From: Methylobacterium sp. FF17
GTDB lineage: Bacteria > Pseudomonadota > Alphaproteobacteria > Rhizobiales > Beijerinckiaceae
Assembly (NCBI RefSeq): GCF_025813715.1
Contig: NZ_CP107532.1
Coordinates: 434,001-498,000, forward strand
Length of the DNA stretch: 64,000 nucleotides
Reading direction: 5' to 3'
Shown: positions 1 through 8,479 of the stretch, in pieces
Layout: the number at the start of each line of letters is the position of its first letter
How positions within the stretch are numbered: position 1 is the stretch's first letter
The notes under the pieces: model-generated
The model's database searches: none
What the model was told of the DNA's origin: nothing
The model's input: only the letters and a program-made list of their open reading frames with translations
Translations under genes and position numbers: made by a program

Positions 1-3000
1 GGTAGCCACTTCAACGAGCGCATCGCGCCGCTGCACGAGAACCTCGACCAGCGCGGTCGCGCCCTGGTCGACACCATCGCGGCGAGCCTCGGCAGTGCCA
101 CGGAAGCCGTCGAGGCGCGCACCCGCGCCCTGGCGAGCCTCTTCGACGAGCGCATCGACCACCTCGACGAGGTCGTGGAACGGCGCGGCGGCAGCCTCGC
201 CGATGCGGTGGAGGCCCGGACCCGGGCCCTGGCCGAGACCTTCGACCAGCGCCTCGGCGCCCTGGACGAGGTCGTGGGCCAGCGCGGCGCCGCCCTCGTC
301 GGGCGGGTCGAGGACCGCACCCGCGACCTGACCACCACCTTCGACCGGCAGATCGGCGTGCTCGACACGCTGGTGGACCAGCGCGGCGACCGTCTCGCCG
401 AGAGCGTCGGCCAGCAGGCCCAGTCCCTGGTGGCGCAGCTCGACCAGCGGATCGGCACCATCGAGGAGATCGTGGAACGTCGCAGCGACGCGATGGCCGA
501 GGCGGTGGACTCTCGCACCCGGGCGCTCGCCAGCCTGTTCGACCACCGCATCGGCCTCCTCGGCCAGCTCGTGGACGGCCGCGGCGCGCAGCTCACCGAG
601 AGCCTCGACAGCCGCGCCGAGACCCTGGCCACCCTGTTCGACGACCGCATCGGTGCCCTCGAAGGCATCGTGGAGGGCCGCGGCACGCATCTCGCCCAGG
701 CGCTCGATACCCGCGCCCAGGGCCTGCGCGCCCTGTTCGACGAGGTCCTGGCGGCCCTCGACGGCCTGGTCGACCGCCGCGCCGACAGCCTGACCGACCG
801 GGTCGATGCCCGCACGCAGCGACTCATCACCCTGTTCGACGAGCGGATCGGCGCTCTCGACCAGCTCGTGGATCACCGCACCGCCACCCTGACCGACGAG
901 GTCGATGCCCGCGCCCAGGCCCTGGTCGCCCTCGTCGACGGCCGTGTCGGTGCCCTGGACCGGATGGTAGACGACCGCGCCGGTGGCCTGCGGACCCAGG
1001 CCGAGGCCGTCAGCCAGGCCCTCGTCGCGCTGTTCGAGGAGCGCCTGCGCAGCCTCGACGGCCTCGTGGCGAACCGCTCCGAGACCCTGGCCGCCCAGGC
1101 CGAGGACCGCACCCGGACTCTCGTGACGATCTTCGAGGAGAGCCTGCGCGCCCTCGAGGCCCTGGTGGACGGCCGGGCCGGCACCCTCGCGGACCGCGTC
1201 GAGGCGCGCACCCAGTCCCTCGTCGCCGCTGTCGACGAGCGGATCCAGGGCCTCGACGCGGCCGTGGACGGCCGGGCCGACGCCCTCGCGGCCCAGGCCG
1301 CGGAGCGCACCCGCGCCCTGGTGGCGATCTTCGACGAGCGCCTGTCCGCCCTCGAGGCGCTGGTGGAAGGCCGCGCCGGCACCCTCGCCGACCGGGTCGA
1401 CGAGCGCACGCGCTCCCTCGTCTCGGTGTTCGACGACCGCCTGCGCGCCCTGGACGACGCCGTGGACAACCGCTCGGGCGCCCTCGCGGCCCAGACCGAG
1501 ACCCAGGTCCATGCGTTGGCGGGCTTCTTCGACGAGCGCCTCGGCAACCTCGAGCGCCTCGTGGACGGCCGGGTCGACACCCTCGCCGAACGCGTCGAGG
1601 CGCGCACCCAGGGGCTGGTCACCGTCTTCGACGCGCGTCTGAAGGCCCTGGACGAGACCGTCGATCACCGCGCGAGCGCGCTCGCCGAGCAGACCGAGAC
1701 CCGGGGCCGTGCCCTCGCGACGATCTTCGACGAGCGCCTGTCCGCCCTCGACAGCGTCGTGGATGCCCGTGCGGCGGCCTTCGCCCGGACGATCGAGGCC
1801 CAGGGCACCGCCCTCGCCGAGAGCGTGGACGGCCGCGCGGCCGCCTTCACCAACCGGATCGACAACCGGATGAAGGTGTTCGCGACGCTCGTGGCCTCGC
1901 GCGGCGACGCCCTCGCCTCCGCCTTCGATGACCGCCAGGACGCCTATGCGGCCCTGGTCGACGAGCGCACCGCCGCCATGCTGTCGGCCTTCGACGAGCG
2001 CGTCGGCCGTCACGCGGCGCTCGCCGAGGCCCATGCCCAGGCGCTGGCCTCCGCCCTCGACCAGCGCAACGAGGCCGTCGCCACGCTGATCGACGGCCGC
2101 AACAGCGCGATGACCGACGCCTTCGACCGGCGCTCGACCGCTCTGGCCAGCCTCGTGGAGGCGCGCGGCCAGTCCCTCGCCCGCCGCCTGGCGGAGAGCG
2201 CGGAGACGATCACCCGTGCCATCGAGGAGCGCGGCGGCGCGCTGCTCGAGACCCTGGACGGCCGCGGCGGTGCCGTGGTGACCTCCCTCACCGACCAATC
2301 GGAGCGCCTGCGCGCCATCGTCGAGGGACCTGCGACCGAGCTCGTCGAAGCCCTCGCCCTGCGCGGCGACGCCATCGAACGCAGCCTGCGGGAGAGCGGC
2401 GCTCCCCTGCTCGATGCGATCCGCGAGCGCACCGACGCCCTGGCCGCCCAGTCGCGGGCCTCGGCCGAGGCGCTGGTCTCGGCCATCGACGGCGGCGCGG
2501 CCCGGGCCATCGCCACGCTGTCCAACGCCAGCGAGCAGATGAGCCGCGAGCTCGCGACGGTGATGGAGCGCGTGGACCACGCCAACGGCGCCCTGCGCAA
2601 TCTCCTGGAAGGCACCGGCGAGAGCTTCGTCGGCATCGAGACCAGCCTGACGGGCCGGATCACGGAGATCCGCGAGACGCTGGCCGCCGTGACCGGCGAG
2701 ACCGCGCGCGCCAGCGCCGGTGTCGCCGAGCAGGTCGATCTGCTGAAGGCCGTGGCCGAAGGCGCCCTGCAGGACGCCGCCGAACTGGCGGCCTCCCTCG
2801 ACGCCCGTGGACGCACCCTGAGCGAGATCGGGCAGAACCATGCGGGTACCCTGGCGCAGGCGGCGGGCCGGCTCGAGGGCGCGGCCGACCACCTCGCCGG
2901 GGCAGAGGGCCATCTGTCCGAGCGCCTCGCGGAGCGCGAGGCGGCGATCGCCGGCGTGCTGGCGCGCATCGAGGAGCGCTCCGGCACCCTCGAGGCCCAG

Positions 3001-4152
3001 ACGGCGCGCTTCGACGCGATGATCGGCGAGACCCTGCGGGCCGCCGAGGAGCGGGCACGGGCGCTCGGCACTAGGCTGTCCGAGACCGCCTCCGGAGCGG
3101 GCGCCAGCGTCACGCGGGCCTTCGAGGGCCTGCGCGCCGACGCGGATACCGAGGGCGCGCGCACCGCCCAGGCCGTGCAGACGGCGATCGAGGCTGCCTC
3201 GCGGCAGATGATGTCGGTGTTCGAGACCGCCTCCACCCGCTTCGGCGAATCGGTCACGAGCCTGCACGCGATGGCGGCCGAGATCCGGCGTGAACTCGAC
3301 GCCACGCGGGCCGACCTCCAGCGCGGCGTGCTGGAAATCCCGCGCGAGACGCAGGATGCCACCGGCGAGATGCGCCGGGTGGTCTCCGAGCAGCTGAAGG
3401 CACTGACCGAGCTCTCGACCCTGGTCCAGCGTTCGGGCCGGGCCGTGGACGCGGTGGCGCCCCAGGTCTCCGAGCCCCGCCGGCCGGATGCGCCCCCCGA
3501 GGCTTCGGCTCCGGCGAAGCCCGCCCCGGCAAAGCCCGCCGCGGCGGCACCCGCCAAGGTCGCGGCCCCGGCCCAGAAGGCGGCGCCCGCCGCCCGGCCG
3601 GGCCAGACCATCAACGTGGTCCCGGCCCCCGCCACCCGCACGGGCGAGGTCATGCGCCCGGGTGCGGCGCGGCCGGACGCCCGGGGCGCGGAGAACCGAG
3701 GCTGGCTCTCCGATCTCCTGACCCGCGCCTCCCTCGACGACGATGTCGAGGCGCCGCCGGCCGCCAAGGCCCCGAACGAGGCGCAGGTGAACGCGGCCGA
3801 GCGCGGGCGTACCGCCCTGGAGACGATCTCCAGCGACATCGCCAAGATGATCGACCACCAGACGGCGGTGGATCTCTGGGAGCGCTATCGCCGGGGTGAG
3901 CCGGACCTGTTCGACAGCCGGATCTACACCGCGCAGGGCAAGCAGACCTTCGAGGAAGTCCGCCGCCGCTACGCCGCCGACGCCGATTTCCGGCGCACGG
4001 TGGACCGCTACGTCGGCGAGTTCGAGCGCCTGCTCGGCGACGTCTCGAAGAACGACCGCGACTCCTCGCGGGCGGATGCCTACCTCACCTCCGAGACGGG
4101 CAAGGTCTACACGATGCTGGCCCATGCCAGCGGCCGCTTCGACGGCGCGTAG
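1..4152 (+). CDS. Giant coiled-coil repeat protein (5'-truncated by window edge)
   Basis: The reading frame is open from base 1, so the N-terminus lies outside the window; 1383 residues are visible. From nt 115 to 1797 there are 17 consecutive imperfect repeats of exactly 33 residues (99 bp), pattern ARTRAL--xFDERIxALDxxVDxRAxxLA---E, followed by about seven 22-residue units to about nt 2259. Both lengths are multiples of 11, the hendecad period of apolipoprotein-like, nearly straight helical bundles. A further coiled coil runs to about nt 3440, then a Pro/Ala-rich linker (about 3470-3620) and a charged, compact C-terminal domain (about 3770-4150). No signal peptide or membrane segment is visible in this part. 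Similar rhizobial proteins are annotated only as apolipoprotein- or kinesin-like; a structural or cell-envelope/polarity role is a guess. A terminator follows directly. Confidence 0.9.
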   Translation, partial: GSHFNERIAPLHENLDQRGRALVDTIAASLGSATEAVEARTRALASLFDERIDHLDEVVERRGGSLADAVEARTRALAETFDQRLGALDEVVGQRGAALVGRVEDRTRDLTTTFDRQIGVLDTLVDQRGDRLAESVGQQAQSLVAQLDQRIGTIEEIVERRSDAMAEAVDSRTRALASLFDHRIGLLGQLVDGRGAQLTESLDSRAETLATLFDDRIGALEGIVEGRGTHLAQALDTRAQGLRALFDEVLAALDGLVDRRADSLTDRVDARTQRLITLFDERIGALDQLVDHRTATLTDEVDARAQALVALVDGRVGALDRMVDDRAGGLRTQAEAVSQALVALFEERLRSLDGLVANRSETLAAQAEDRTRTLVTIFEESLRALEALVDGRAGTLADRVEARTQSLVAAVDERIQGLDAAVDGRADALAAQAAERTRALVAIFDERLSALEALVEGRAGTLADRVDERTRSLVSVFDDRLRALDDAVDNRSGALAAQTETQVHALAGFFDERLGNLERLVDGRVDTLAERVEARTQGLVTVFDARLKALDETVDHRASALAEQTETRGRALATIFDERLSALDSVVDARAAAFARTIEAQGTALAESVDGRAAAFTNRIDNRMKVFATLVASRGDALASAFDDRQDAYAALVDERTAAMLSAFDERVGRHAALAEAHAQALASALDQRNEAVATLIDGRNSAMTDAFDRRSTALASLVEARGQSLARRLAESAETITRAIEERGGALLETLDGRGGAVVTSLTDQSERLRAIVEGPATELVEALALRGDAIERSLRESGAPLLDAIRERTDALAAQSRASAEALVSAIDGGAARAIATLSNASEQMSRELATVMERVDHANGALRNLLEGTGESFVGIETSLTGRITEIRETLAAVTGETARASAGVAEQVDLLKAVAEGALQDAAELAASLDARGRTLSEIGQNHAGTLAQAAGRLEGAADHLAGAEGHLSERLAEREAAIAGVLARIEERSGTLEAQTARFDAMIGETLRAAEERARALGTRLSETASGAGASVTRAFEGLRADADTEGARTAQAVQTAIEAASRQMMSVFETASTRFGESVTSLHAMAAEIRRELDATRADLQRGVLEIPRETQDATGEMRRVVSEQLKALTELSTLVQRSGRAVDAVAPQVSEPRRPDAPPEASAPAKPAPAKPAAAAPAKVAAPAQKAAPAARPGQTINVVPAPATRTGEVMRPGAARPDARGAENRGWLSDLLTRASLDDDVEAPPAAKAPNEAQVNAAERGRTALETISSDIAKMIDHQTAVDLWERYRRGEPDLFDSRIYTAQGKQTFEEVRRRYAADADFRRTVDRYVGEFERLLGDVSKNDRDSSRADAYLTSETGKVYTMLAHASGRFDGA

Positions 4153-4174
4153 GACCGGCCAGCTCGGGCAAGAC

Positions 4175-4208
4175 AACCCCGCCTCCCCTCATGGGGGGCG
4201 GGGTTTTT
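4175..4208 (+). terminator. Rho-independent terminator of the giant coiled-coil gene
   Basis: A 9-bp perfect stem (AACCCCGCC at 4175-4183 with GGCGGGGTT at 4197-4205) ends in a run of T. It begins 22 bp after the stop codon. The convergent DUF1489 gene ends at 4238, so the hairpin may serve both strands. Confidence 0.85.
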
Positions 4209-4237
4209 CGTTCGCGGGTCGGGAATGGGCGGGCCGG

Positions 4238-4690
4238 TCAGATCAGCCCGAGGCTCGCGAGTTCGCGGCGCAAGGCTTCCGGCATCTCGGCGAGACCGCC
4301 GGCGGTGCGGGCATCGAGGTCGGCCGGCGCGTCCTCCGCCTTCAGGTAGCGCCAGCCCTGGAAAGGACGGCACGGCCGGGGCGACACGGTGGTGACGATC
4401 GGATCGAGCACCAGCCGGCACCGGCCGATGCCGTCGGCGTCGGTGAAGGGCATGATGGCGCTGATGGATTGCCGGCAGAGCAGCGTGCCCTTGATCACCC
4501 AGTAGATCGAGCCGCGCCCGACGATCTCGCCGGCCCGGGTCGGCAGCATCCGGGTGGTGTGGACGGGGACGGGGGCGCGCCCGAGGCGCAGGGCCTCGTC
4601 GCGGTTCTGCGCGATCCGCGCTTCGAGTTCGCCCACGCTGGCGGGGCCGACGCAGAGCTTCAGCAGGTGGAGGGGCGGCGAGGCGGGCAT
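4238..4690 (-). CDS. DUF1489 family protein
   Basis: This 150-residue soluble protein matches the alphaproteobacterial DUF1489 family: it opens with the characteristic LHLLKLCVG segment, contains the THTTRM-like stretch (VPVHTTRMLPTRA, about 43-55), an IYWVIKG strand and the late PFQGWRYL motif (about 109-116). The length is typical. The family's molecular function is unknown to me. It is transcribed away from the CheZ-like gene's direction of origin (same strand, 78 bp downstream of that gene's stop), so the two may share a transcript. Confidence 0.88.
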   Translation of the reverse strand: MPASPPLHLLKLCVGPASVGELEARIAQNRDEALRLGRAPVPVHTTRMLPTRAGEIVGRGSIYWVIKGTLLCRQSISAIMPFTDADGIGRCRLVLDPIVTTVSPRPCRPFQGWRYLKAEDAPADLDARTAGGLAEMPEALRRELASLGLI

Positions 4691-4768
4691 CGCGGGCTTG
4701 TAGCAGCGGTGTCGGGTGCGTGCGCCGCGTCGATGGCGCGACTCCGTGCCGCTGACCCCGCGCGGGCC

Positions 4769-5881
4769 TCAGGAGAACAGTGCGCGCCGCTCCTCCTCGG
4801 ACAGGGCGTCGATCTCGGCGAAGGCGCTCGCGATGTCCGTCTGTTCCGGGGGATCGATCGGCTCGGCGGCGCTCGCCATCGCCTGCGCCACCGCGTCGAC
4901 CGGGGTACCCGCCTCCGGGGTCACCGCATCGTCGGCGTCGTCGCTGGGCGACTCCTCGAAGGTCTCGACCTGCGGGTGAGCCATGACGATCTCCGTCGCG
5001 GGCTCATCCATGTCCGGCGCGACCGTGTCCGGCTCGGAAGACAGAGCCGCTTCACCCTCGACCTCCGTGACGGGCTCGGGAGCCGCCGGCTCGGGGGCCG
5101 GCGCCGTCCCGGGGGTGGTCACCTCGCGGAAGACGACGTCGTCGGCAACCATGTCGCCGGCGGGCATCCGGTCGGCCGGAGGGATCGGCGCGGCCGACGA
5201 GGCATCCATGTCGATGTAGCGGTCGACGTCGCTCTGGCAGAGATCGACCGGGACCACGACGGAGCGGGCCGAGCCGGGCGGGGCCGGTACGGTGTCGAGG
5301 TCGTCCCCCCAGATCGCCATCATCGCGGCGAGGCGGTCCTCGAGGTAGCGCAGGGTGTGGATGATCCGAGCCGTGCGCTGCCCGTTGAGGTCCTGGAACG
5401 AGCAGGCGGTGTAGATCGCCGTGGCGCGCCGATCGAGTTCGTCGCAGATTGCCGCGTCCGAGCCGGATTCGCGCAGCGTCCAGGCGGCTTCCTGCACCTG
5501 CTCGGCCGCGCCGAGGATGTCGGAGGTGGCGCGCTCGGTGGAGAGCACGATGGCGTCGAGGGCGGCCGAGGCGCCGCCGAGGCGGCTCTGGTCGTGGTCC
5601 GGCGCATGGATGGCGGCGATCTCCGCCTTGGTCCGGGCGATGGCATGGGCCATGTCCATCACGTCCCCGCGCAGGCGGCCGATCTGGCCCCCGTCGCGGT
5701 CACCGGTGACCGCGGATTCGAGCCGTCCGATCGCGTCGAGGAGGATGCCGGTGTCGTGCGCGCGGTTGCGGGCGAGGTATTCCTGCAGGAACCAGCGCCC
5801 GCGCTCGCTCTCGCTCATCGCGGCCTCGATCCGATCGTATTCCGAAACGTCGATCGACGTCAGAGAACGGGAACTCGACAT
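4769..5881 (-). CDS. cheZ: CheZ-like CheY-P phosphatase
   Basis: A 370-residue protein whose N-terminal 195 residues are helical and carry the CheZ signature: SFQDLNGQRTARI (161-173) corresponds to the E. coli FQDLTGQ helix, placing the catalytic pair at Asp164 and Gln168. CheZ dephosphorylates CheY-P to reset flagellar switching. The C-terminal 175 residues are acidic and Ala/Pro/Val-rich, probably disordered, ending in a short segment (SAFAEIDALSEEERRALFS) that could be a CheY-binding tail as in classical CheZ. The protein is longer than E. coli CheZ (214 residues). No other chemotaxis gene is adjacent. A CtrA-like site lies about 82 bp upstream. Assignment to the CheZ fold is firm from the motif; activity is inferred. 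Confidence 0.82.
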   Translation of the reverse strand: MSSSRSLTSIDVSEYDRIEAAMSESERGRWFLQEYLARNRAHDTGILLDAIGRLESAVTGDRDGGQIGRLRGDVMDMAHAIARTKAEIAAIHAPDHDQSRLGGASAALDAIVLSTERATSDILGAAEQVQEAAWTLRESGSDAAICDELDRRATAIYTACSFQDLNGQRTARIIHTLRYLEDRLAAMMAIWGDDLDTVPAPPGSARSVVVPVDLCQSDVDRYIDMDASSAAPIPPADRMPAGDMVADDVVFREVTTPGTAPAPEPAAPEPVTEVEGEAALSSEPDTVAPDMDEPATEIVMAHPQVETFEESPSDDADDAVTPEAGTPVDAVAQAMASAAEPIDPPEQTDIASAFAEIDALSEEERRALFS

Positions 5882-5962
5882 CAGGCACGGATCCTCGGCG
5901 GTGCGGCGACCCGGCGCGCGGCGGCGGGTGCTGCAAATCCCGTGCAGGTTGACACGATCGCT

Positions 5963-5977
5963 TTAACGCCGGCTTTA
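5963..5977. promoter_or_regulatory. CtrA-like binding site upstream of cheZ-like gene
   Basis: TTAA (5963-5966), seven bases, TTTA (5974-5977): 7 of 8 matches to TTAA-N7-TTAA. It sits in the divergent region between the cheZ-like gene (start 5881) and the MFS gene (start about 6032). Functional binding is an inference. Confidence 0.4.
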
Positions 5978-6031
5978 CGCAGTTCCGCCTCGGGCTCCGC
6001 TCCGGAGGCCCCCTCGTCCCGCCCGGTCGAC

Positions 6032-7255
6032 GTGTCCAGCATCGCTCCCGCCCCGCCGGAGCCGAAGGCCCTCCGGCTCTCGGTCCTCTACGCCGTCGTC
6101 TTCGTCGAGATCGGCATCGCGATGCCGTTCATGCCGGTCTGGCTGAACGCGCTCGGGCTCGATGCCGCCGTGATCGGGGCCCTGCTCGCCCTACCCATCG
6201 CCATCCGCATCGTGGCGACCGCGCCGCTGGTGGGCCTGATCGACCGGGGTGTCGCCGCGCAGCGCATCCTGCTCACCGGAAGCCTCGTCCTGGCGGCGAC
6301 CTATGCGCTCATGCCGGCCGGCGCCGCCATCGGCTGGCCCCTGCTCGCCCTGCTGATCGCCGTCAACGCGGTTGCGGCCGCCCCCCTGGTGCCGAGCATC
6401 GACTACATGACGCTCAGCGCCGTGCGCCGCAGCGCGCGCCTCAGTTACGCGCGCATCCGCATGGCCGGATCGATCGGTTTCCTCCTCGCCAATCTCGCGG
6501 GCGGCGCGGCGCTCGGGGCGATGGGTGAGCAACTGGCGATCCCCCTGCTCCTGACGCTGCTGGCGCTCATTGCGGCGACGGTGGCGCTCGTCGCCCGGGT
6601 CGAGGTGCCCGCGGCGCCGCGCGATCCGGAGGCGCCGCGCCCGCGCCTGCCCGCCGTGCTCTGGCTCTCCATCGGCGCCGCGGCCCTGATCCAGTCGAGC
6701 CATGCGGCGATCTACGCCTTCGGCAGCATCCACTGGAGCACGCACGGGATTCCACCCTCCTGGATCGGCACGCTGTGGGCCATCGGCGTCGCCTCCGAGA
6801 TCCTGCTGTTCGCCGGAATCGGGCGGCTTCCGCCGTCCTGGCGCGGTCCCTTCGCGCTGCTTGCGCTCGGCGGCGGCGCGGCCCTTCTGCGCGCCCTCGG
6901 GATGGCGTGGTTCGGAGAGCGGCTCGGGGCCCTGATCGCCCTGCAGGTGCTGCACGGCCTGACCTTCGGCGCGACCCAGCTCGGGGCCATGGCGGCGGTG
7001 TCCCGCTTCGCGCCGGACGGGGCCCGGGGTCGGGCGCAGGGTACGGTCAGCTCGGCGGGGGCGCTCGCCTCAGCCAGCGCGACGCTCCTCACCGGCGTCG
7101 CCTACCAGGCGGGCGGCGGCCCCCTCGCCTTCGCGCTGATGGCGCCCCTGGCGTTCGCCGGCCTGTGCCTGGTGGCACGCGCCGCGCGGGCCGCTCACGC
7201 TTTCGGCCTTCACACCACCACGTTTGTGGGCCAGCAGGCACGACGACGGGATTAA
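6032..7255 (+). CDS. MFS transporter, HcaT/MFS_1-like (PPP family)
   Basis: About 407 residues from a GTG start, with roughly 12 hydrophobic segments. The first helix (LRLSVLYAVVFVEIGIAMPF) and the following MPVWLNALGLDAAVIGALLALP resemble the 3-phenylpropionate/nucleoside-type MFS_1_like permeases, and a charged loop (LIDRG) follows helix 2 as is usual in MFS proteins. The frame stays open far upstream, but that part overlaps the antisense of cheZ and DUF1489 and has no transporter homology, so the start was placed just before the first helix; GTG at 5942 is the alternative. The substrate cannot be told from sequence. It is divergent from the cheZ-like gene. Confidence 0.82.
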   Translation: MSSIAPAPPEPKALRLSVLYAVVFVEIGIAMPFMPVWLNALGLDAAVIGALLALPIAIRIVATAPLVGLIDRGVAAQRILLTGSLVLAATYALMPAGAAIGWPLLALLIAVNAVAAAPLVPSIDYMTLSAVRRSARLSYARIRMAGSIGFLLANLAGGAALGAMGEQLAIPLLLTLLALIAATVALVARVEVPAAPRDPEAPRPRLPAVLWLSIGAAALIQSSHAAIYAFGSIHWSTHGIPPSWIGTLWAIGVASEILLFAGIGRLPPSWRGPFALLALGGGAALLRALGMAWFGERLGALIALQVLHGLTFGATQLGAMAAVSRFAPDGARGRAQGTVSSAGALASASATLLTGVAYQAGGGPLAFALMAPLAFAGLCLVARAARAAHAFGLHTTTFVGQQARRRD

Positions 7256-7315
7256 CCTTGACCGTTCGGTAACCGCGATGGGCGATGACTCCTCGCGGCA
7301 TGGAGCGCGGCGCCG

Positions 7316-8458
7316 GTGGTGAAGGCCGAAATCAGGACCGGTGCGGAGGCCGCCGAAGCGGTCATCGAGGACGGCGGACGCGTCGGCCTGTCCGGACGCT
7401 GGACGGCCGACCAGGGGGCCGCCGTGGAAGCCGCCGCCGCCCGGATCATCGGGACCGCCGCGGGTGTCGCCGTCGTCGTCGACCTCAGCCAGGTCGTCCG
7501 CCTCGATACCCTTGGAGCCTGGGTGCTGGAGCGGACCCGCGCCGAGATCGAGGCCGCCGGAGGGCGCCTCGCCTATGCGGGGGCGGCCCCGGAACACCGC
7601 ATCCTGCTCAGCGAGGTCAAGCTGCGCGCGGCCGAGCCCGCCCCGGCGCCGCGCGGACGCCTGATCGGCTTCCTGGAGGATCTCGGACGCCGGGTGGTCG
7701 GAGCGAAATCGGATTTCGTCACCGGCCTCGCCTTCTTCGGCGAAGTGGTCACCGCCTGCATCCGGGTCGCGGCCCGGCCGGGCACCTTCCGGGGCACGGC
7801 CCTCGTCAACCAGATCGAGCAGGTCGCCTTCCGGGGCGTGCCGATCATCGTCCTGATCTCGTTCCTCGTCGGCGGCATCGTCGCCCAGCAGGGCATCTTC
7901 CAGCTCCAGCGCTTCGGCGCCCAGAGCTTCGTGGTGAACCTCATCGGGCTCCTGATCCTGCGCGAGCTCGGCGTGCTCCTGACCTCGATCATGGTGGCGG
8001 GCCGCTCGGGCTCCGCCTTCACCGCCGAGATCGGCTCGATGCGGATGCGCGAGGAGGTCGACGCGCTGCGGGTGATGGGCCTCGACCCTATCGAAATCCT
8101 CATCGTGCCGCGCATCCTGGCGCTGGTCATCGGCCTGCCGATCCTGACCTTCCTCGCCTCCCTGGCGGCCCTCGCGGGGGGCGGGCTCACCGCCGCGCTC
8201 TACGGCGGCATGACGGTGGACGCGTTCCTGGCCCGTCTGCAGGCGGCGGTGTCGCTGCACCACGTGGCGGTCGGCCTGATCAAGGCGCCGTTCATGGCGC
8301 TGATCATCGGCATCATCGCGACCATCGAGGGCTTCGCCGTGGAGGGCTCGGCCGAGTCGCTGGGCCGCCACGTCACGGCCTCAGTCGTCAAGTCAATCTT
8401 CATGGTGATCGTCCTCGACGGATTGTTCGCCGTCTTCTTCGCTGCGATCGATTTCTGA
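7316..8458 (+). CDS. mlaE: STAS-MlaE fused ABC permease
   Basis: A 380-residue protein. Residues 1 to about 100 form a STAS domain (VVVDLSQVVRLDTLGAWVL at about 55-73 is the conserved sulphate-transporter/anti-sigma-like strand-helix), and about 130-380 is a MlaE/YrbE permease with the RELGVLLTSIMVAGRSGSAFTAEIG signature (about 220-244) and five or so membrane helices. MlaE is the inner-membrane core of an MCE-type phospholipid transporter; in E. coli the STAS partner MlaB is a separate protein, so here MlaB and MlaE functions appear joined. Translation starts at one of two adjacent GTG codons (7316 or 7319). It is the first gene of mlaE-mlaF-mlaD-lipoprotein, with 21 bp to mlaF. Confidence 0.93.
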   Translation: MVKAEIRTGAEAAEAVIEDGGRVGLSGRWTADQGAAVEAAAARIIGTAAGVAVVVDLSQVVRLDTLGAWVLERTRAEIEAAGGRLAYAGAAPEHRILLSEVKLRAAEPAPAPRGRLIGFLEDLGRRVVGAKSDFVTGLAFFGEVVTACIRVAARPGTFRGTALVNQIEQVAFRGVPIIVLISFLVGGIVAQQGIFQLQRFGAQSFVVNLIGLLILRELGVLLTSIMVAGRSGSAFTAEIGSMRMREEVDALRVMGLDPIEILIVPRILALVIGLPILTFLASLAALAGGGLTAALYGGMTVDAFLARLQAAVSLHHVAVGLIKAPFMALIIGIIATIEGFAVEGSAESLGRHVTASVVKSIFMVIVLDGLFAVFFAAIDF

Positions 8459-8479
8459 AGGCCCGAATCCCCGAAATCC

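Noticed and set aside
2010..3845. Long minus-strand open frame (over 600 codons) opposite the giant coiled-coil gene, and similar ones at 873-1622
   Set aside because: Repetitive GC-rich coding DNA keeps the antisense frame free of stops. The antisense product is low-complexity Ser/Arg/Ala with no domain, while the plus strand shows regular protein repeats.
3896..6031. Upstream extension of the MFS frame by about 700 codons
   Set aside because: This part is the antisense of the DUF1489 and CheZ-like genes, which have clear family motifs; MFS homology begins only at about 6050.
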